This document shows positions 17,274 through 26,213 of a DNA stretch of 64,000 bases, piece by piece. Under the pieces are notes generated by a model. It was not told the DNA's origin and ran no database searches. It saw only the letters and a program-made list of their open reading frames with translations. How positions within the stretch are numbered: position 1 is the first letter of the stretch; each line of letters opens with the position of its first letter. Made by a program: the position numbers and the translations under genes. Origin of the DNA: an uncultured Ruminococcus sp. (GTDB lineage: Bacteria; Bacillota; Clostridia; Oscillospirales; Ruminococcaceae); contig CANOIR010000004.1 of NCBI GenBank assembly GCA_947566125.1, forward strand, positions 1-64,000, read 5' to 3'.

Positions 17274-18401
17274 ATGAAGAAGGTTTTACATCGTGCATGG
17301 GCAGAGATAGATCTTTCTGCACTTGCTCATAATGTTGAATCTGTAAAGAAGGTTTTACCACAGAACACTCAATTTATGGCTGTAGTAAAAGCTAATGCTT
17401 ATGGTCATGGTGATGAAGCTGTATGCAAAAAGCTTTTGGAACTTGGGGTATCATGGTTTGCTGTATCAAATCTTGAAGAAGCACTTTCGGTAAGAAAAAT
17501 CTGTCCGAATGCTGAAGTATTCATTCTTGGTTATACTCCTCCTGAATGTGCAGCTGATATAGCCAAGTATAATATCATTCAAGGCGTGATGTCAGCGTCA
17601 TATGCAAAGGAACTTTGTGCTAATGCAAATGCACCTATACGTTGTCATATAAAATTGGATACCGGTATGGGAAGAATAGGTTTTCAATCTAAGCATACTG
17701 ATGCTTGTGTTAATGAATTGCTGCCGCTTTTTGATATGGAGATGCTTTCTATAGAAGGAATATACACTCACTTTGCAGTTGCAGATTCTGAAATACCATG
17801 TGATATTGAGTACACGCAAATGCAGGAAAAGCGTATTTTTGATGTTTACGATCGTCTTGCCGAGTGTGGACATAAATTGCAGCATATACACTGTATGAAT
17901 AGTGCTGCAAGTATAGTACGTCCAAATGAACGCTGTACTCTTGCGAGAATTGGAATTATAATGTATGGTTTACTTCCTAATTATCCGGTAGAACTTCCGA
18001 TCGAACTAAAGCCGGTAATGACCTTTAAGAGTGTTATATCTCAGGTCAAAGATGTTTTTGACGGCGATTGCATTAGTTATGGAAGAACATATACAGCAAG
18101 TGAAACCAGAAAAGTTGCCACGGTAACAGTAGGTTATGCAGATGGTTATGCAAGACTGCTTTCAGGCAAGGGATATGCACTTGTACATGGCAAAAAATGT
18201 CCTATATTAGGCAGAGTTTGTATGGATCAGCTTATGCTTGATGTTACCGAAATATCAGAGCTTGTACAGTCCGGTGATGAAGTAACACTTTTTGGAAATT
18301 GTGAAATAACAGCGGATAAGCTTGCTTCGCTTTATGGAACTATAGGTTATGAAATAGTATGCGGTATTTCAAAAAGAGTTCCACGAATTGTAATTGAATA
18401 A
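17274..18401 (+). CDS. alr: Alanine racemase
   Basis: PLP enzyme making D-alanine for peptidoglycan. 375 residues. PLP-lysine motif AVVKANAYGHG near residue 35, HIKLDTGMGRIGF near 125, RIGIIMYGL, and the catalytic Tyr region SYGRTYTA with the later CMDQLMLDVT are all seen. Ribosome site GAAAGAAGG. Single gene, ended by the bidirectional terminator at 18412. Confidence 0.95.
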   Translation: MKKVLHRAWAEIDLSALAHNVESVKKVLPQNTQFMAVVKANAYGHGDEAVCKKLLELGVSWFAVSNLEEALSVRKICPNAEVFILGYTPPECAADIAKYNIIQGVMSASYAKELCANANAPIRCHIKLDTGMGRIGFQSKHTDACVNELLPLFDMEMLSIEGIYTHFAVADSEIPCDIEYTQMQEKRIFDVYDRLAECGHKLQHIHCMNSAASIVRPNERCTLARIGIIMYGLLPNYPVELPIELKPVMTFKSVISQVKDVFDGDCISYGRTYTASETRKVATVTVGYADGYARLLSGKGYALVHGKKCPILGRVCMDQLMLDVTEISELVQSGDEVTLFGNCEITADKLASLYGTIGYEIVCGISKRVPRIVIE

Positions 18402-18411
18402 ACATAAGCTA

Positions 18412-18450
18412 AAAATCCCGTCTGGTGAAAAACCAAACGGGATTTCTTTT
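18412..18450. terminator. Bidirectional terminator between alr and msmX
   Basis: AAAAATCCCGT...ACGGGATTTCTTTT, stem of at least 11 pairs with additional pairing of TGGT/ACCA inside. A-rich on one side and T-rich on the other, so it can serve both convergent genes. Confidence 0.85.
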
Positions 18451-18481
18451 ATATTATGCTGTTTGCAATTTAATAACTAAA

Positions 18482-19597
18482 TCAGTTAATGATTGTAGGA
18501 TTGTTGTCAGCATCCTTATCGAACAGGTGGATCTTGTTTGGATCAAGAGCAACCTTGATAGTATCCTGGCTCTTTGCTGTAGAACGTGGATCAACACGAG
18601 CTGTCATCTGAACGCCATTGCAGTTCAGATAAAGGAATGTTTCAGCACCCATCATTTCTGTGATTTCTACGTTTGCATTTACAATACCTGTTGTAGCAGT
18701 AGACAGGAACATTTCATCATCATGGATAGCTTCAGGACGAATACCCATAATAACTTCCTTGTTAACATACTTAGCCAGATCGTTAGTAACCTTTGCAGCA
18801 GGAATATCGATAGTTGCACCGCCAGCAAATTCTACATAATAGCCATTGCCCTTCTTCAGTACAGCGTCAACAAAGTTCATCTGTGGAGAACCAAGGAATC
18901 CAGCAACGAACTTGTTGCCTGGTCTCTCATACAGAGCCTGTGGAGTATCGATCTGCTGAATGATACCGTCCTTCATAACTACGATACGGTCACCCATTGT
19001 CATAGCCTCTGTCTGGTCATGTGTTACATAGATAAATGTTGTACCGAGCTTCTTGTGGAGCTTAGAAATTTCTGTTCTCATCTGAGCACGGAGCTTAGCA
19101 TCGAGGTTAGAAAGTGGCTCGTCAAGGAGGAATACTTGTGGGTTACGAACGATAGCACGACCGAGTGCAACACGCTGTCTCTGACCACCGGACATAGCCT
19201 TTGGCTTACGATCAAGCAGGTGGCTAAGGTCAAGAATCTTTGCAGCTTCCTTAACCTTGCGAGCGATTTCGTCCTTTGGAACCTTACGGAGCTTCAGACC
19301 AAATGCCATGTTGTCAAATACTGTCATATGAGGATAAAGAGCGTAGTTCTGGAATACCATTGCAATATCTCTGTCCTTAGGAGCAATATCGTTTACAAGA
19401 CGGTCACCGATATACAGTTCACCTTCAGAAATTTCTTCGAGACCTGCGATCATTCTAAGAGTTGTTGACTTACCACAACCGGAAGGTCCAACCAGAACGA
19501 TAAATTCCTTGTCTTCAATTTCGATGTTTACGTCCTTAACAGCAACTACGTTGCCAGGATATTTCTTATAAATGTGTCTTAATGATAAACTTGCCAT
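18482..19597 (-). CDS. msmX: Sugar ABC transporter ATPase, MsmX/UgpC type
   Basis: 371 residues from the ATG at 19597, which follows TAGGAGGAATTGCTCA. Walker [17 protein letters not shown], signature [15 protein letters not shown], Walker [14 protein letters not shown], switch His THDQ, and a C-terminal MalK-like TOBE domain. No permease or binding-protein genes are next to it, which matches the shared, multi-purpose ATPases (MsmX) that energise several carbohydrate importers. The exact gene name is inferred from this orphan context. Confidence 0.88.
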   Translation of the reverse strand: MASLSLRHIYKKYPGNVVAVKDVNIEIEDKEFIVLVGPSGCGKSTTLRMIAGLEEISEGELYIGDRLVNDIAPKDRDIAMVFQNYALYPHMTVFDNMAFGLKLRKVPKDEIARKVKEAAKILDLSHLLDRKPKAMSGGQRQRVALGRAIVRNPQVFLLDEPLSNLDAKLRAQMRTEISKLHKKLGTTFIYVTHDQTEAMTMGDRIVVMKDGIIQQIDTPQALYERPGNKFVAGFLGSPQMNFVDAVLKKGNGYYVEFAGGATIDIPAAKVTNDLAKYVNKEVIMGIRPEAIHDDEMFLSTATTGIVNANVEITEMMGAETFLYLNCNGVQMTARVDPRSTAKSQDTIKVALDPNKIHLFDKDADNNPTIIN

Positions 19598-19665
19598 TGA
19601 GCAATTCCTCCTATACTTTTTCATATCATTAAGTGGCAGTTTCCTGCACACTTTTGTACAATAAT

Positions 19666-19694
19666 ATAATAACAGAATTTTCAGTATTTTTCAA
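19666..19694 (-). promoter_or_regulatory. Sigma-A promoter of msmX
   Basis: Minus strand TTGAAA, 17-base spacer, TATTAT, about 70 bases before the start codon. Confidence 0.65.
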
Positions 19695-19733
19695 GTCGTT
19701 TATTGCACAAACTTTTCTTCAATAATTCATTTA

Positions 19734-20489
19734 TTATGACGAACATTTCCTAAATAAATTAACAAGAGATAAAAATATATCCTGTGTTTTAAACACTTTG
19801 CACAAATCTTTGTCTGTCATGATACGTATACTTCCAGCAGGCAAATCTTGCGGTATAATGAACTCACCTATTGCTATTCTAGAAAGACTTTCAACATGAT
19901 TTCCTGTTGCAGCAAGCATACGTTTTACCTGATGATATTTTCCCTCGTTTATGCATATTATTATTTCAAAAGCATCATCGCTTATAGCAACAGCTTTTGC
20001 AGGACGACACTTTGTACCGTCCTTTAGAGTTATTCCATTTGCAATAAGTTCAGCTGCTTTGGGCGTGAATTTTTCTGCGAGAGATGCCTTGTAATATTTT
20101 GGAATATGTTTTTTTGGAGAAGTGAGATCATGCAGCATATTGCCATCATTTGTCAATAAAAGCAAACCGGTAGTGTCTTTATCAAGACGACCAACAGGTG
20201 ATAAATTTTGCCTTTGAAATTCTTTTGGCAAAAGATCAATAACAGTTTTTTCTATTTTATCTTCTGTTGCACTTATATAACCATCTGGTTTATTCATCAA
20301 TAGAGTGAGAAATTCTTCCTTTCTCACAGGCAAATTGTTAATGGTTATATTATCTGTTTCTTCATTGATATTCATATCGGCTTTTAGTGCTATGATATTA
20401 TTTACACAGATTTTTTTTGATGCAGCAAGCTTTTTTATATCGTTTCGTGAAAATGATGTTCGCTTAGACAGATACTTGTCAAGACGCAT
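19734..20489 (-). CDS. 16S rRNA pseudouridine synthase, RsuA family
   Basis: 251 residues. N-terminal S4 RNA-binding domain (MRLDKYLSKRTSFSRNDIKKL), then the pseudouridine synthase core with the catalytic Asp in GRLDKDTTGLLLLTNDG and EGKYHQVKRMLAATGN. RsuA modifies position 516 of 16S rRNA; RluB/RluF-type relatives are alternatives, but the short S4-core form fits RsuA. Ribosome site GAAAGGAG. Confidence 0.88.
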   Translation of the reverse strand: MRLDKYLSKRTSFSRNDIKKLAASKKICVNNIIALKADMNINEETDNITINNLPVRKEEFLTLLMNKPDGYISATEDKIEKTVIDLLPKEFQRQNLSPVGRLDKDTTGLLLLTNDGNMLHDLTSPKKHIPKYYKASLAEKFTPKAAELIANGITLKDGTKCRPAKAVAISDDAFEIIICINEGKYHQVKRMLAATGNHVESLSRIAIGEFIIPQDLPAGSIRIMTDKDLCKVFKTQDIFLSLVNLFRKCSS

Positions 20490-20612
20490 TGTGATATCTT
20501 CTCCTTTCAGAGCTTATATATATTTTGCCCTTAATTTTTGAATATAAGTTCTTGAATGCAGATTTTCTGCATAGCTTATAAAAGAAAATGCTGATAGGAG
20601 GAATTATATTAT

Positions 20613-21038
20613 ATGAATCGTTCTTTTATCATTCTTACCATGGGTGTAGTTGGTGTGATGTTGGGAGCTGCTGGTCTTGTGCGGTATATTCATAAAAATC
20701 CTCCTGCTGCGGAAATAGTTTTAAACAGTGATGAGGAAATGCGGAAATTTCTTTCTGAATACGGCAAAATATCAAAAGATGCACCGCCAATAAGGCTTGA
20801 GATAACTTTGCCTACAGAATGCAGAACATCTGCTTTTGGTACATATTGTGATATGCAAAAAGAACAATCGCTTCCGCTTGCCGAGCATTTCGGCGAAGAA
20901 GTTGTTATGTGGACATATACTCTAAACGATTTACCAACTATGCGTGCAGAACTTATATGTACAAAAGATGGTCTGCTTGTTGGTGCGATGAGATATGACT
21001 GCATAAATTTTGATCGTATGTATCCGATTATTACTTAA
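20613..21038 (+). CDS. Membrane-anchored small protein, DUF4830-like
   Basis: 141 residues with one N-terminal membrane anchor (residues 5-25) and an extracytoplasmic domain of about 110 residues. The pattern FLSEYGK...ITLP...YCDMQKEQSLPLAEHFGEEVVMWTYTL...LVGAMRYD resembles the DUF4830 family, which I recall rather than can search. Function unknown. TAGGAGG ribosome site. Its stop overlaps the 3' end of the convergent gene by eight bases. Confidence 0.6.
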   Translation: MNRSFIILTMGVVGVMLGAAGLVRYIHKNPPAAEIVLNSDEEMRKFLSEYGKISKDAPPIRLEITLPTECRTSAFGTYCDMQKEQSLPLAEHFGEEVVMWTYTLNDLPTMRAELICTKDGLLVGAMRYDCINFDRMYPIIT

Positions 21039-21414
21039 TAATTCTTGCAATACTGCCTATAGCAGGCAAGTCCTTTGAATTTCCCTGACCTGTAGAAACC
21101 ATGCCATAAATCATTAGAGCTAAAGTTACAACGCATATTACCAGATCTATAAGACCTGTGATTATATGACCTATTATCGGGATCCAGCCTATAATTATTC
21201 CTACAGCAGTCGATGCGATTCCAAGTGCAACGCAGGTAAGCAGCAGCAGCAGACCTTGATTTGCATGGTATTTGCAATATGGTGTATTGCCTGCAACAAG
21301 TGGTATCCAGAAAAGAAATGGGATATATGCAAGAACGCATACAACTTTGTTATCGTTTATATCCTGTGTTCCAAATTCGTTTGAATGATTTTCTCCTTTA
21401 AAATCGTAAGCCAT
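21031..21414 (-). CDS. Small multi-pass membrane protein, DUF4870-like
   Basis: 127 residues: a short polar N-terminus then three hydrophobic segments (VCVLAYIPFLFWIPLV, LLLLLTCVALGIASTAVGIIIG, LIDLVICVVTLALMIYGMV). The CKYHANQGLLLLL motif is characteristic of the DUF4870/Tic20-like family. Function unknown. AAGGAGA ribosome site. Confidence 0.65.
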   Translation of the reverse strand: MAYDFKGENHSNEFGTQDINDNKVVCVLAYIPFLFWIPLVAGNTPYCKYHANQGLLLLLTCVALGIASTAVGIIIGWIPIIGHIITGLIDLVICVVTLALMIYGMVSTGQGNSKDLPAIGSIARIIK

Positions 21415-21451
21415 TTTTTTAGATCTCCTTAAATTATTTTTTTATATAAAG

Positions 21452-21490
21452 CAGTACTGTATGAGTTTTTTATTTACAGTACTGTTTTAT
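21452..21490. repeat. Inverted repeat of self-complementary CAGTACTG elements
   Basis: CAGTACTGTA and TACAGTACTG, 13 bases apart, 3' of nrdR and 5' of the DUF4870-like gene. Each arm itself contains the palindrome CAGTACTG. A T run follows only on the plus strand, so it is a terminator for plus-strand read-through at best; two operator-like sites are an alternative. Confidence 0.6.
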
Positions 21491-21493
21491 TTT

Positions 21494-21940
21494 TTATGAT
21501 TTGCCAAGTTCACTTATGGCATTTATAAATCCGGCAACATCTGAAAAATCTTGATAAACAGAGGCAAATCTTATATATGCCACCTGATCAATATCTTTAA
21601 GCTGCTCCATAACGACATTTCCTATTTCTGTTGATGTAATGCTTGTTCTAAGTCCTTCGGTGAAACGTTCTTCAACAGCGTCAACAATGCCCTGAACTTG
21701 TCCAGCGGTAACAGGACGTTTTTTTATGGCACTGAAAATACCTGCCATAAGCTTTTCCTTGTTGAATGGTTGAATGCTACCATCTTTTTTTTCAACAGTT
21801 AGCATAGGCAGTTCAACAGCTTCGTATGTTGTAAATCTTTTTAAACATTTGCCGCACTCTCTGCGTCTGCGTATTTTCATTTCAGAGGGACGGGAATCAA
21901 GAACTCTAGTGTCATCTTCACCGCAAAAAGGGCATTTCAT
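21494..21940 (-). CDS. nrdR: Transcriptional repressor NrdR
   Basis: Zinc-ribbon plus ATP-cone repressor of ribonucleotide reductase genes, sensing dATP/ATP. 148 residues, family size. N-terminal CPFCGEDDTRVLDSRP...RRECGKCLKRFTTYE and ATP-cone segment KKDGSIQPFNKEKLMAGI are clear. Its ATG overlaps the end of the upstream TIM-barrel gene by four bases, so the two are translationally coupled. Confidence 0.96.
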   Translation of the reverse strand: MKCPFCGEDDTRVLDSRPSEMKIRRRRECGKCLKRFTTYEAVELPMLTVEKKDGSIQPFNKEKLMAGIFSAIKKRPVTAGQVQGIVDAVEERFTEGLRTSITSTEIGNVVMEQLKDIDQVAYIRFASVYQDFSDVAGFINAISELGKS

Positions 21941-22737
21941 ATTTTCTCATCTCCTGTCAGATTTTCTATCATTCTGTTTAAGACCTGATAATTTTGCAAA
22001 AGGTCAGAAACATTCTCAAAGGCACTTCTGTAAAGTTCAAGTATAACAGTACAGTCGGGACTTAAAATTGAGAGTCTATTTAAAAATTCTTTCACCTTAA
22101 AATTTCCATTGCCGATCATAAGGCAGTCACCATATGAGCCATGGTCGCTCATATGTACTAGAATAATATTATTTGCCAGTGCTTCTATTATAGAAAAAGG
22201 ATTTTCTCCAGATCTTATGGCTTGTTTCACATCAAGTACAAACTTAGCTTTATCGCCAAGATCAGCTTTCATTTCTTTTAAGAAGTCAAGTGAACGACTT
22301 GTACATCGAACAACATTTTCCTGAGCCACTGTTATTCCAAATTGACTTCCTATTTCTGACAGCATATTGAATCTTTCAAAATAAAGCGAATTATTTCCCA
22401 TTACTTTATTTCCGTGAAGAACGAATACTTTAGCTCCCAGAGCCTGCATAGCAGCAAAGTAATGTTTATAGTAATCTATAGCGTCATTTGTTCTACGTTT
22501 ATACTGGGAGAATAGGAGCATAGGTTCTATTTCACAAGTAAAAGGGTGCAGAGAACTGCATGAAACATCAAAGCGTTTGAGCAGTTCAGAAAGACCCATT
22601 ATAAAGCTCCTACGCAGTTCCGAGTGAGTATTTAGAAATATTTCTACATTTTGTACGCCGCCAAGAAGCAGTTCATACAGAGCATCTTCTACCGGCATAG
22701 GATATAAGCAGGCAGTAGATACACCGGCTTTCAGCAT
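21937..22737 (-). CDS. Sugar phosphate isomerase/epimerase-like TIM barrel
   Basis: 266 residues from the ATG at 22737, eight bases after AAGGAGG; an upstream GTG lies inside the ribosome site. Xylose-isomerase-like TIM barrel: GVQNVEIFLNTHSE, SLHPF, KVFVLHGNK, AQENVV, FVLDVKQAIRSGENPF and VHMSDHG carry the metal-binding acidic and His residues expected of the AP-endonuclease-2 superfamily. Substrate unknown. Coupled to nrdR by a four-base overlap. Confidence 0.8.
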   Translation of the reverse strand: MLKAGVSTACLYPMPVEDALYELLLGGVQNVEIFLNTHSELRRSFIMGLSELLKRFDVSCSSLHPFTCEIEPMLLFSQYKRRTNDAIDYYKHYFAAMQALGAKVFVLHGNKVMGNNSLYFERFNMLSEIGSQFGITVAQENVVRCTSRSLDFLKEMKADLGDKAKFVLDVKQAIRSGENPFSIIEALANNIILVHMSDHGSYGDCLMIGNGNFKVKEFLNRLSILSPDCTVILELYRSAFENVSDLLQNYQVLNRMIENLTGDEKI

Positions 22738-22850
22738 AGTAAGCACCTCCTTTTTCTATATTTTATTATAACATACAGTATCACTTTTGTAAAGTAAATT
22801 TCTACGAGTGCAGTATTGTTTTAAGCATTATGTTATATGTGGCAAATTGC

Positions 22851-22879
22851 TTTACAAAAGCAGGTTTATATGTTATAAT
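22851..22879 (+). promoter_or_regulatory. Sigma-A promoter of the dockerin cysteine-peptidase-like gene
   Basis: TTTACA, 17-base spacer, TATAAT, 31 bases before the start codon. Confidence 0.8.
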
Positions 22880-22909
22880 ATAAATTACAAATAAAGGAGG
22901 AAAAAATAT

Positions 22910-23875
22910 ATGACTTTTAACATAATAAAAAAGGCGTTTTTTGCATTTACAGCTTGTGGGATATTATCATCAGCAATGTTTTCGCCTATGAATGCAGGTG
23001 CTATTTCACTTGATACGCCATTTCCAGTTGCATTTCAGCAGAATGAGGAATCGGGAGCAGAGATCCAAAGGGAAGCATATTTACCTGAATTTGGCAATTG
23101 GTGTGATTATCCATGGAATAGAGGAAGCGAAACCGGCAATACAGTTGGCAAAGCAGCGTGCAGCCTTTTTTCTGTTATAAACAATGTCTATTATCATACT
23201 GGTAAAATTATAGAACCTACAGGACTTGCACAATATGCACTTGACAAGGGCTATCGCAGAGCAGGTGTGGAAGGCGTTGCAATTGATTTCTTTTATGGAT
23301 TTATAAATGATTTTGGTGCAGAGTATGGTATGAGTTTTGTAAGCGGTACGACTTCATCTTCAAGAGTTCTTGAGCACGTAAAAAACGGCGGTGCTGCAAG
23401 TTCAAATATTTACGGTCACTGGATATCTATTGCGGATTATGATGCTGAAAATGATTTGTACTTGATACTGGATTCGGCTCAGGCTTGCAACAGATGTAAA
23501 AATATCACATGGACAGATAGAGAAAACGGTGTAGCATGGCTGACATATGAAGAGCTTGCAGCTGATGCAAAGAATGGATATTATGGTGTAAACAAGATGT
23601 ATTCGGCACTTTATAATTTTGACTATACATTTGATGGGGAATATGGCGATGCTGACGGTGATGGTAAAATTGGCGTGGACGATGCTGTATCAGTTCTTAC
23701 ACGATATTCATATTTATCAGCCAACATGGAACCTTTGCCTTATCATCCGCATCCGATTAGAAATGAGCTTTGTGAACGACTTGGAGATTTTGATGGAGAT
23801 GGAGTTGTAGCTATATCAGATGCTCTTAGTATTTTGGAAATATATTCAAATCGTGCAGCGGATATTATAGATTAA
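22910..23875 (+). CDS. Secreted papain-fold (C39-like) protein with dockerin
   Basis: 321 residues with a signal peptide (cleavage near residue 31). The middle has the C39-like pattern GKAACSLFSVINNVYY with Cys84, and GHWISIADYD with His170 and a following DSAQ, which fit a Cys-His peptidase or amidase dyad. The C-terminus is a type I dockerin: repeats GDADGDGKIGVDDAVSVLTRY and GDFDGDGVVAISDALSILEIY with intact DxDxDG calcium loops, but separated by an unusually long linker of about 27 residues. So it is likely a cellulosome-borne peptidase. AAAGGAGG ribosome site. Confidence 0.8.
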   Translation: MTFNIIKKAFFAFTACGILSSAMFSPMNAGAISLDTPFPVAFQQNEESGAEIQREAYLPEFGNWCDYPWNRGSETGNTVGKAACSLFSVINNVYYHTGKIIEPTGLAQYALDKGYRRAGVEGVAIDFFYGFINDFGAEYGMSFVSGTTSSSRVLEHVKNGGAASSNIYGHWISIADYDAENDLYLILDSAQACNRCKNITWTDRENGVAWLTYEELAADAKNGYYGVNKMYSALYNFDYTFDGEYGDADGDGKIGVDDAVSVLTRYSYLSANMEPLPYHPHPIRNELCERLGDFDGDGVVAISDALSILEIYSNRAADIID

Positions 23876-23901
23876 ATGATTCAGAAAGGCGGGGCATAAA
23901 T

Positions 23902-24678
23902 ATGGAGATAACAGAAACGATGTTTCATCTAAAGTGTAAGGCAGATGATATTGGAAAATATGTACTGCTTCCGGGTGACCCTGGGCGTACTGATGTAATA
24001 GCAGGATATATAGACAATGCCAGACTTATCAGCAGCAACAGGGAATTTCGCATATGGACAGGTAGTCTTGAGGGAGAGTTTGTAAGCATTGTATCCACAG
24101 GAATAGGCGGTCCGTCTGCGGCAATAGCTATTGAAGAGCTTGTGATGTGTGGTGCGAATACATTTATAAGAATAGGTACTTGCGGCGGAATGCAGTCAGA
24201 AGTACCGGCAGGTCAGCTTGTTATTCCTACGGGTGCAGTTAGAATGGAAGGAACATCACATGAATATATGCCTGGAGCTTTTCCGGCAGTGCCTGATTTT
24301 GACCTTGCCAGTGCAATTGTAAATGCTGCAAAGGAATTGTCGATTCCATATGTATCAGGTGTTGTGCATTGTAAAGATTCATTTTATGGTCAACACTCAC
24401 CAGAGAGAATGCCTGTAGCAAATCGTCTTACAGATGATTGGAATGCATGGATAGCAGCGGGAGTAGTGGCATCTGAAATGGAGTCGGCAGCATTGTTTGT
24501 AGCGGCTTCAGTACTTCATGTAAGATGTGCTTCGGTGCTTAATATGATATGGAACCAGGAACGTGAGAATAAATATGGAATTGAATGCACACCTCAGCTT
24601 GATATGGACGCTGCTGTAAAAACGGCGATTAAAGCTTTGAGAAGTATTATACGAGAAGATAAAAATAATTTATTATGA
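23902..24678 (+). CDS. udp: Uridine phosphorylase-type nucleoside phosphorylase
   Basis: 258 residues. Phosphate loop LLPGDPGRTDVIA near residue 22, STGIGGPSAAIAIEEL, RIGTCGGMQ, and ribose-binding ASEMESAALF place it in the NP-I family; the pyrimidine-type spacing and DSFYGQ segment favour uridine phosphorylase over DeoD. It salvages uracil from uridine. It lies 26 bases after a dockerin gene, an odd pairing that may only reflect shared transcription. AGAAAGGCGGGG ribosome site. Confidence 0.85.
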   Translation: MEITETMFHLKCKADDIGKYVLLPGDPGRTDVIAGYIDNARLISSNREFRIWTGSLEGEFVSIVSTGIGGPSAAIAIEELVMCGANTFIRIGTCGGMQSEVPAGQLVIPTGAVRMEGTSHEYMPGAFPAVPDFDLASAIVNAAKELSIPYVSGVVHCKDSFYGQHSPERMPVANRLTDDWNAWIAAGVVASEMESAALFVAASVLHVRCASVLNMIWNQERENKYGIECTPQLDMDAAVKTAIKALRSIIREDKNNLL

Positions 24679-24724
24679 GCGATACTAATAAACAATTTAA
24701 TTAAATTAAAAGAGGAGTGTTATT

Positions 24725-25564
24725 ATGAATAAAAAAATAATTTTAAGCATTGCTGCGTGCTGCATTTCTGTGAGTATGTGCCAGGGTTATGTATCTCCTA
24801 TTGAAGTAAAAGCTGAAACCGGAGGCGTGCCGGGTCAGGTCGATAATATTTATGACAATGCATATGGTGTAGGAATTGGAGATGCTACGATGGTTCTTAA
24901 GCATTATGCTATGAACGCCGCAGGATTGGAAGGTCCTATAGATAATATAGTAATGAGAGTAGGAGCTGATGTAAACGGAGATGATATTATAAATGTCAGC
25001 GATGCTACTACTATACTTAAATTTTATGCAGAATATGCAAGTGGAAAAGATGTCATTCCCAGTGATTATTTTAAAGTATATGACGTTTATAGTGCTGCTT
25101 TTGATGCATATAAGGATATTACAGAAGATTTTATGAATACCTGCAAAAACAGCGGTTTAGAGCCTCGATATGATTTGGCATACATTGACGGCAATATGAT
25201 TCCAGAGCTGATTCTTTCTCCAAGTACAACACACGTAGACGGTGGCTGTACAATATATACTTATCTAAATGGTAAAGCAATACTTCTCGGAGAAAATTGC
25301 TTTGGATCAATGGGCGAAGTAAAATGCGGATGGGGAGATGGTATTATAGTAAATGATATGGCGTATACCGGACTGCGTGGTATTTCTGTAAAAAAACTTG
25401 AACATGGTGAGCTTAAAGAAATCATGTATGCTGATATAAACTATCTCACTGGCAAGGCAACTTTGAATGGTGCTGCATCTACAGAAAGTGAAGTTGAAGC
25501 GGCAATTGAATCTGTAGCACCAAGTACTTTTACCTATGGACGCAGCTACATTGAATTTAAGTGA
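24725..25564 (+). CDS. Secreted protein with N-terminal dockerin
   Basis: 279 residues, signal peptide to about residue 31. Dockerin-like repeats come first: a degenerate one lacking DxDxDG (YGVGIGDATMVLKHYAMNAAG) and an intact one (GADVNGDDIINVSDATTILKFYAEYASG), residues about 38-105. The rest (about 175 residues) has the YDLAYIDGNMIPELIL pattern of a beta-rich VCBS-like domain common in clostridial secreted proteins. No catalytic motif. GAGGAG ribosome site; probably cotranscribed with udp. Confidence 0.75.
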   Translation: MNKKIILSIAACCISVSMCQGYVSPIEVKAETGGVPGQVDNIYDNAYGVGIGDATMVLKHYAMNAAGLEGPIDNIVMRVGADVNGDDIINVSDATTILKFYAEYASGKDVIPSDYFKVYDVYSAAFDAYKDITEDFMNTCKNSGLEPRYDLAYIDGNMIPELILSPSTTHVDGGCTIYTYLNGKAILLGENCFGSMGEVKCGWGDGIIVNDMAYTGLRGISVKKLEHGELKEIMYADINYLTGKATLNGAASTESEVEAAIESVAPSTFTYGRSYIEFK

Positions 25565-25592
25565 CTTGTTTGGATAATAACTATCTGCAAAA

Positions 25593-25630
25593 GAGGCTAT
25601 TGTATTACTACAACAGCCTTTTTTGTAAAA
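25593..25630 (+). terminator. Terminator after the N-dockerin gene
   Basis: GGCTATTGTA/TACAACAGCC, ten positions with one mismatch, loop TTAC, followed by TTTTTTG. Confidence 0.75.
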
Positions 25631-25670
25631 ATAGAATAAATGTCTTTTTTAGTAGGATTTTAACAGTACT

Positions 25671-25698
25671 GCTGTCTGCTTAAGCCGGCAGCTTTTTT
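25671..25698 (+). terminator. Second, tandem terminator
   Basis: GCTGTCTGC/GCCGGCAGC with one mismatch around TTAA, then TTTTTTG. A back-up to the terminator about 50 bases upstream. Confidence 0.65.
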
Positions 25699-25717
25699 GT
25701 TTATTTTTTAGAAAAGA

Positions 25718-26080
25718 TTATTTGACTTCTTTTAGATTATGAAGGTATTCATTTTGGTTTTCGCAAAGCTGGTCAATAAAAAGTTCTAACTTACCTTTAT
25801 TTCGTTCAGATAGTAATATATATTTTTTAGCAATGTCAAGAGCTTCATCTGAAATAAAATCATTTTTATTAACAGAGGGTATATTTGTTCTGCCTGCGAT
25901 ATAATCAAGAGAAACATTGTAGAAGTCAGCGAGTTTAACAGCACGCTGAAAGGGTATTTCACGTTCGCCGCTTTCATATTTTCCATAGTATTGTGCTGTA
26001 GTGCCTAGATACTCTGCTATTTCACCCTGTGTTTTGTCTGAATCTTCACGCAAATCTCTGATTCTTTGATAAAAAGCCAT
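25718..26080 (-). CDS. XRE-family HTH regulator
   Basis: 120 residues. N-terminal helix-turn-helix of the Cro/CI type (IRDLREDSDKTQGEIAEYLGTTAQYYGKYESGER) followed by the YNVSLDYIAGRTN element typical of chromosomal XRE repressors, then a helical tail that may dimerise. Divergent from the CHAP-like secreted gene, with a perfect palindrome in that gene's promoter spacer (26133-26149), so local repression is inferred. AAGGAG ribosome site. Confidence 0.88.
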   Translation of the reverse strand: MAFYQRIRDLREDSDKTQGEIAEYLGTTAQYYGKYESGEREIPFQRAVKLADFYNVSLDYIAGRTNIPSVNKNDFISDEALDIAKKYILLSERNKGKLELFIDQLCENQNEYLHNLKEVK

Positions 26081-26128
26081 TTCCGATACTCCTTTTTAAA
26101 TTATTTTACCATATGTGATTAAAAACAG

Positions 26129-26157
26129 TTGACTTTTTAATCTAAAAAGGTTATAAT
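26129..26157 (+). promoter_or_regulatory. Promoter with embedded palindromic operator
   Basis: TTGACT, 17-base spacer, TATAAT. The spacer carries the perfect inverted repeat CTTTTTA-ATC-TAAAAAG (26133-26149), so a dimeric repressor bound there would block polymerase. The adjacent divergent XRE gene is the natural candidate. Confidence 0.75.
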
Positions 26158-26213
26158 AATTACGGTGTGTAGTCATATATGATTGCTTAAAGCTGATAAA
26201 GGAGTTGGTTTAT

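Noticed and set aside
18425-19468. Long open frame opposite the msmX ATPase gene (about 347 codons, plus strand)
   Set aside because: Lies fully antisense to a strongly supported gene, has Cys/Leu-rich composition typical of a shadow frame, and no ribosome site.
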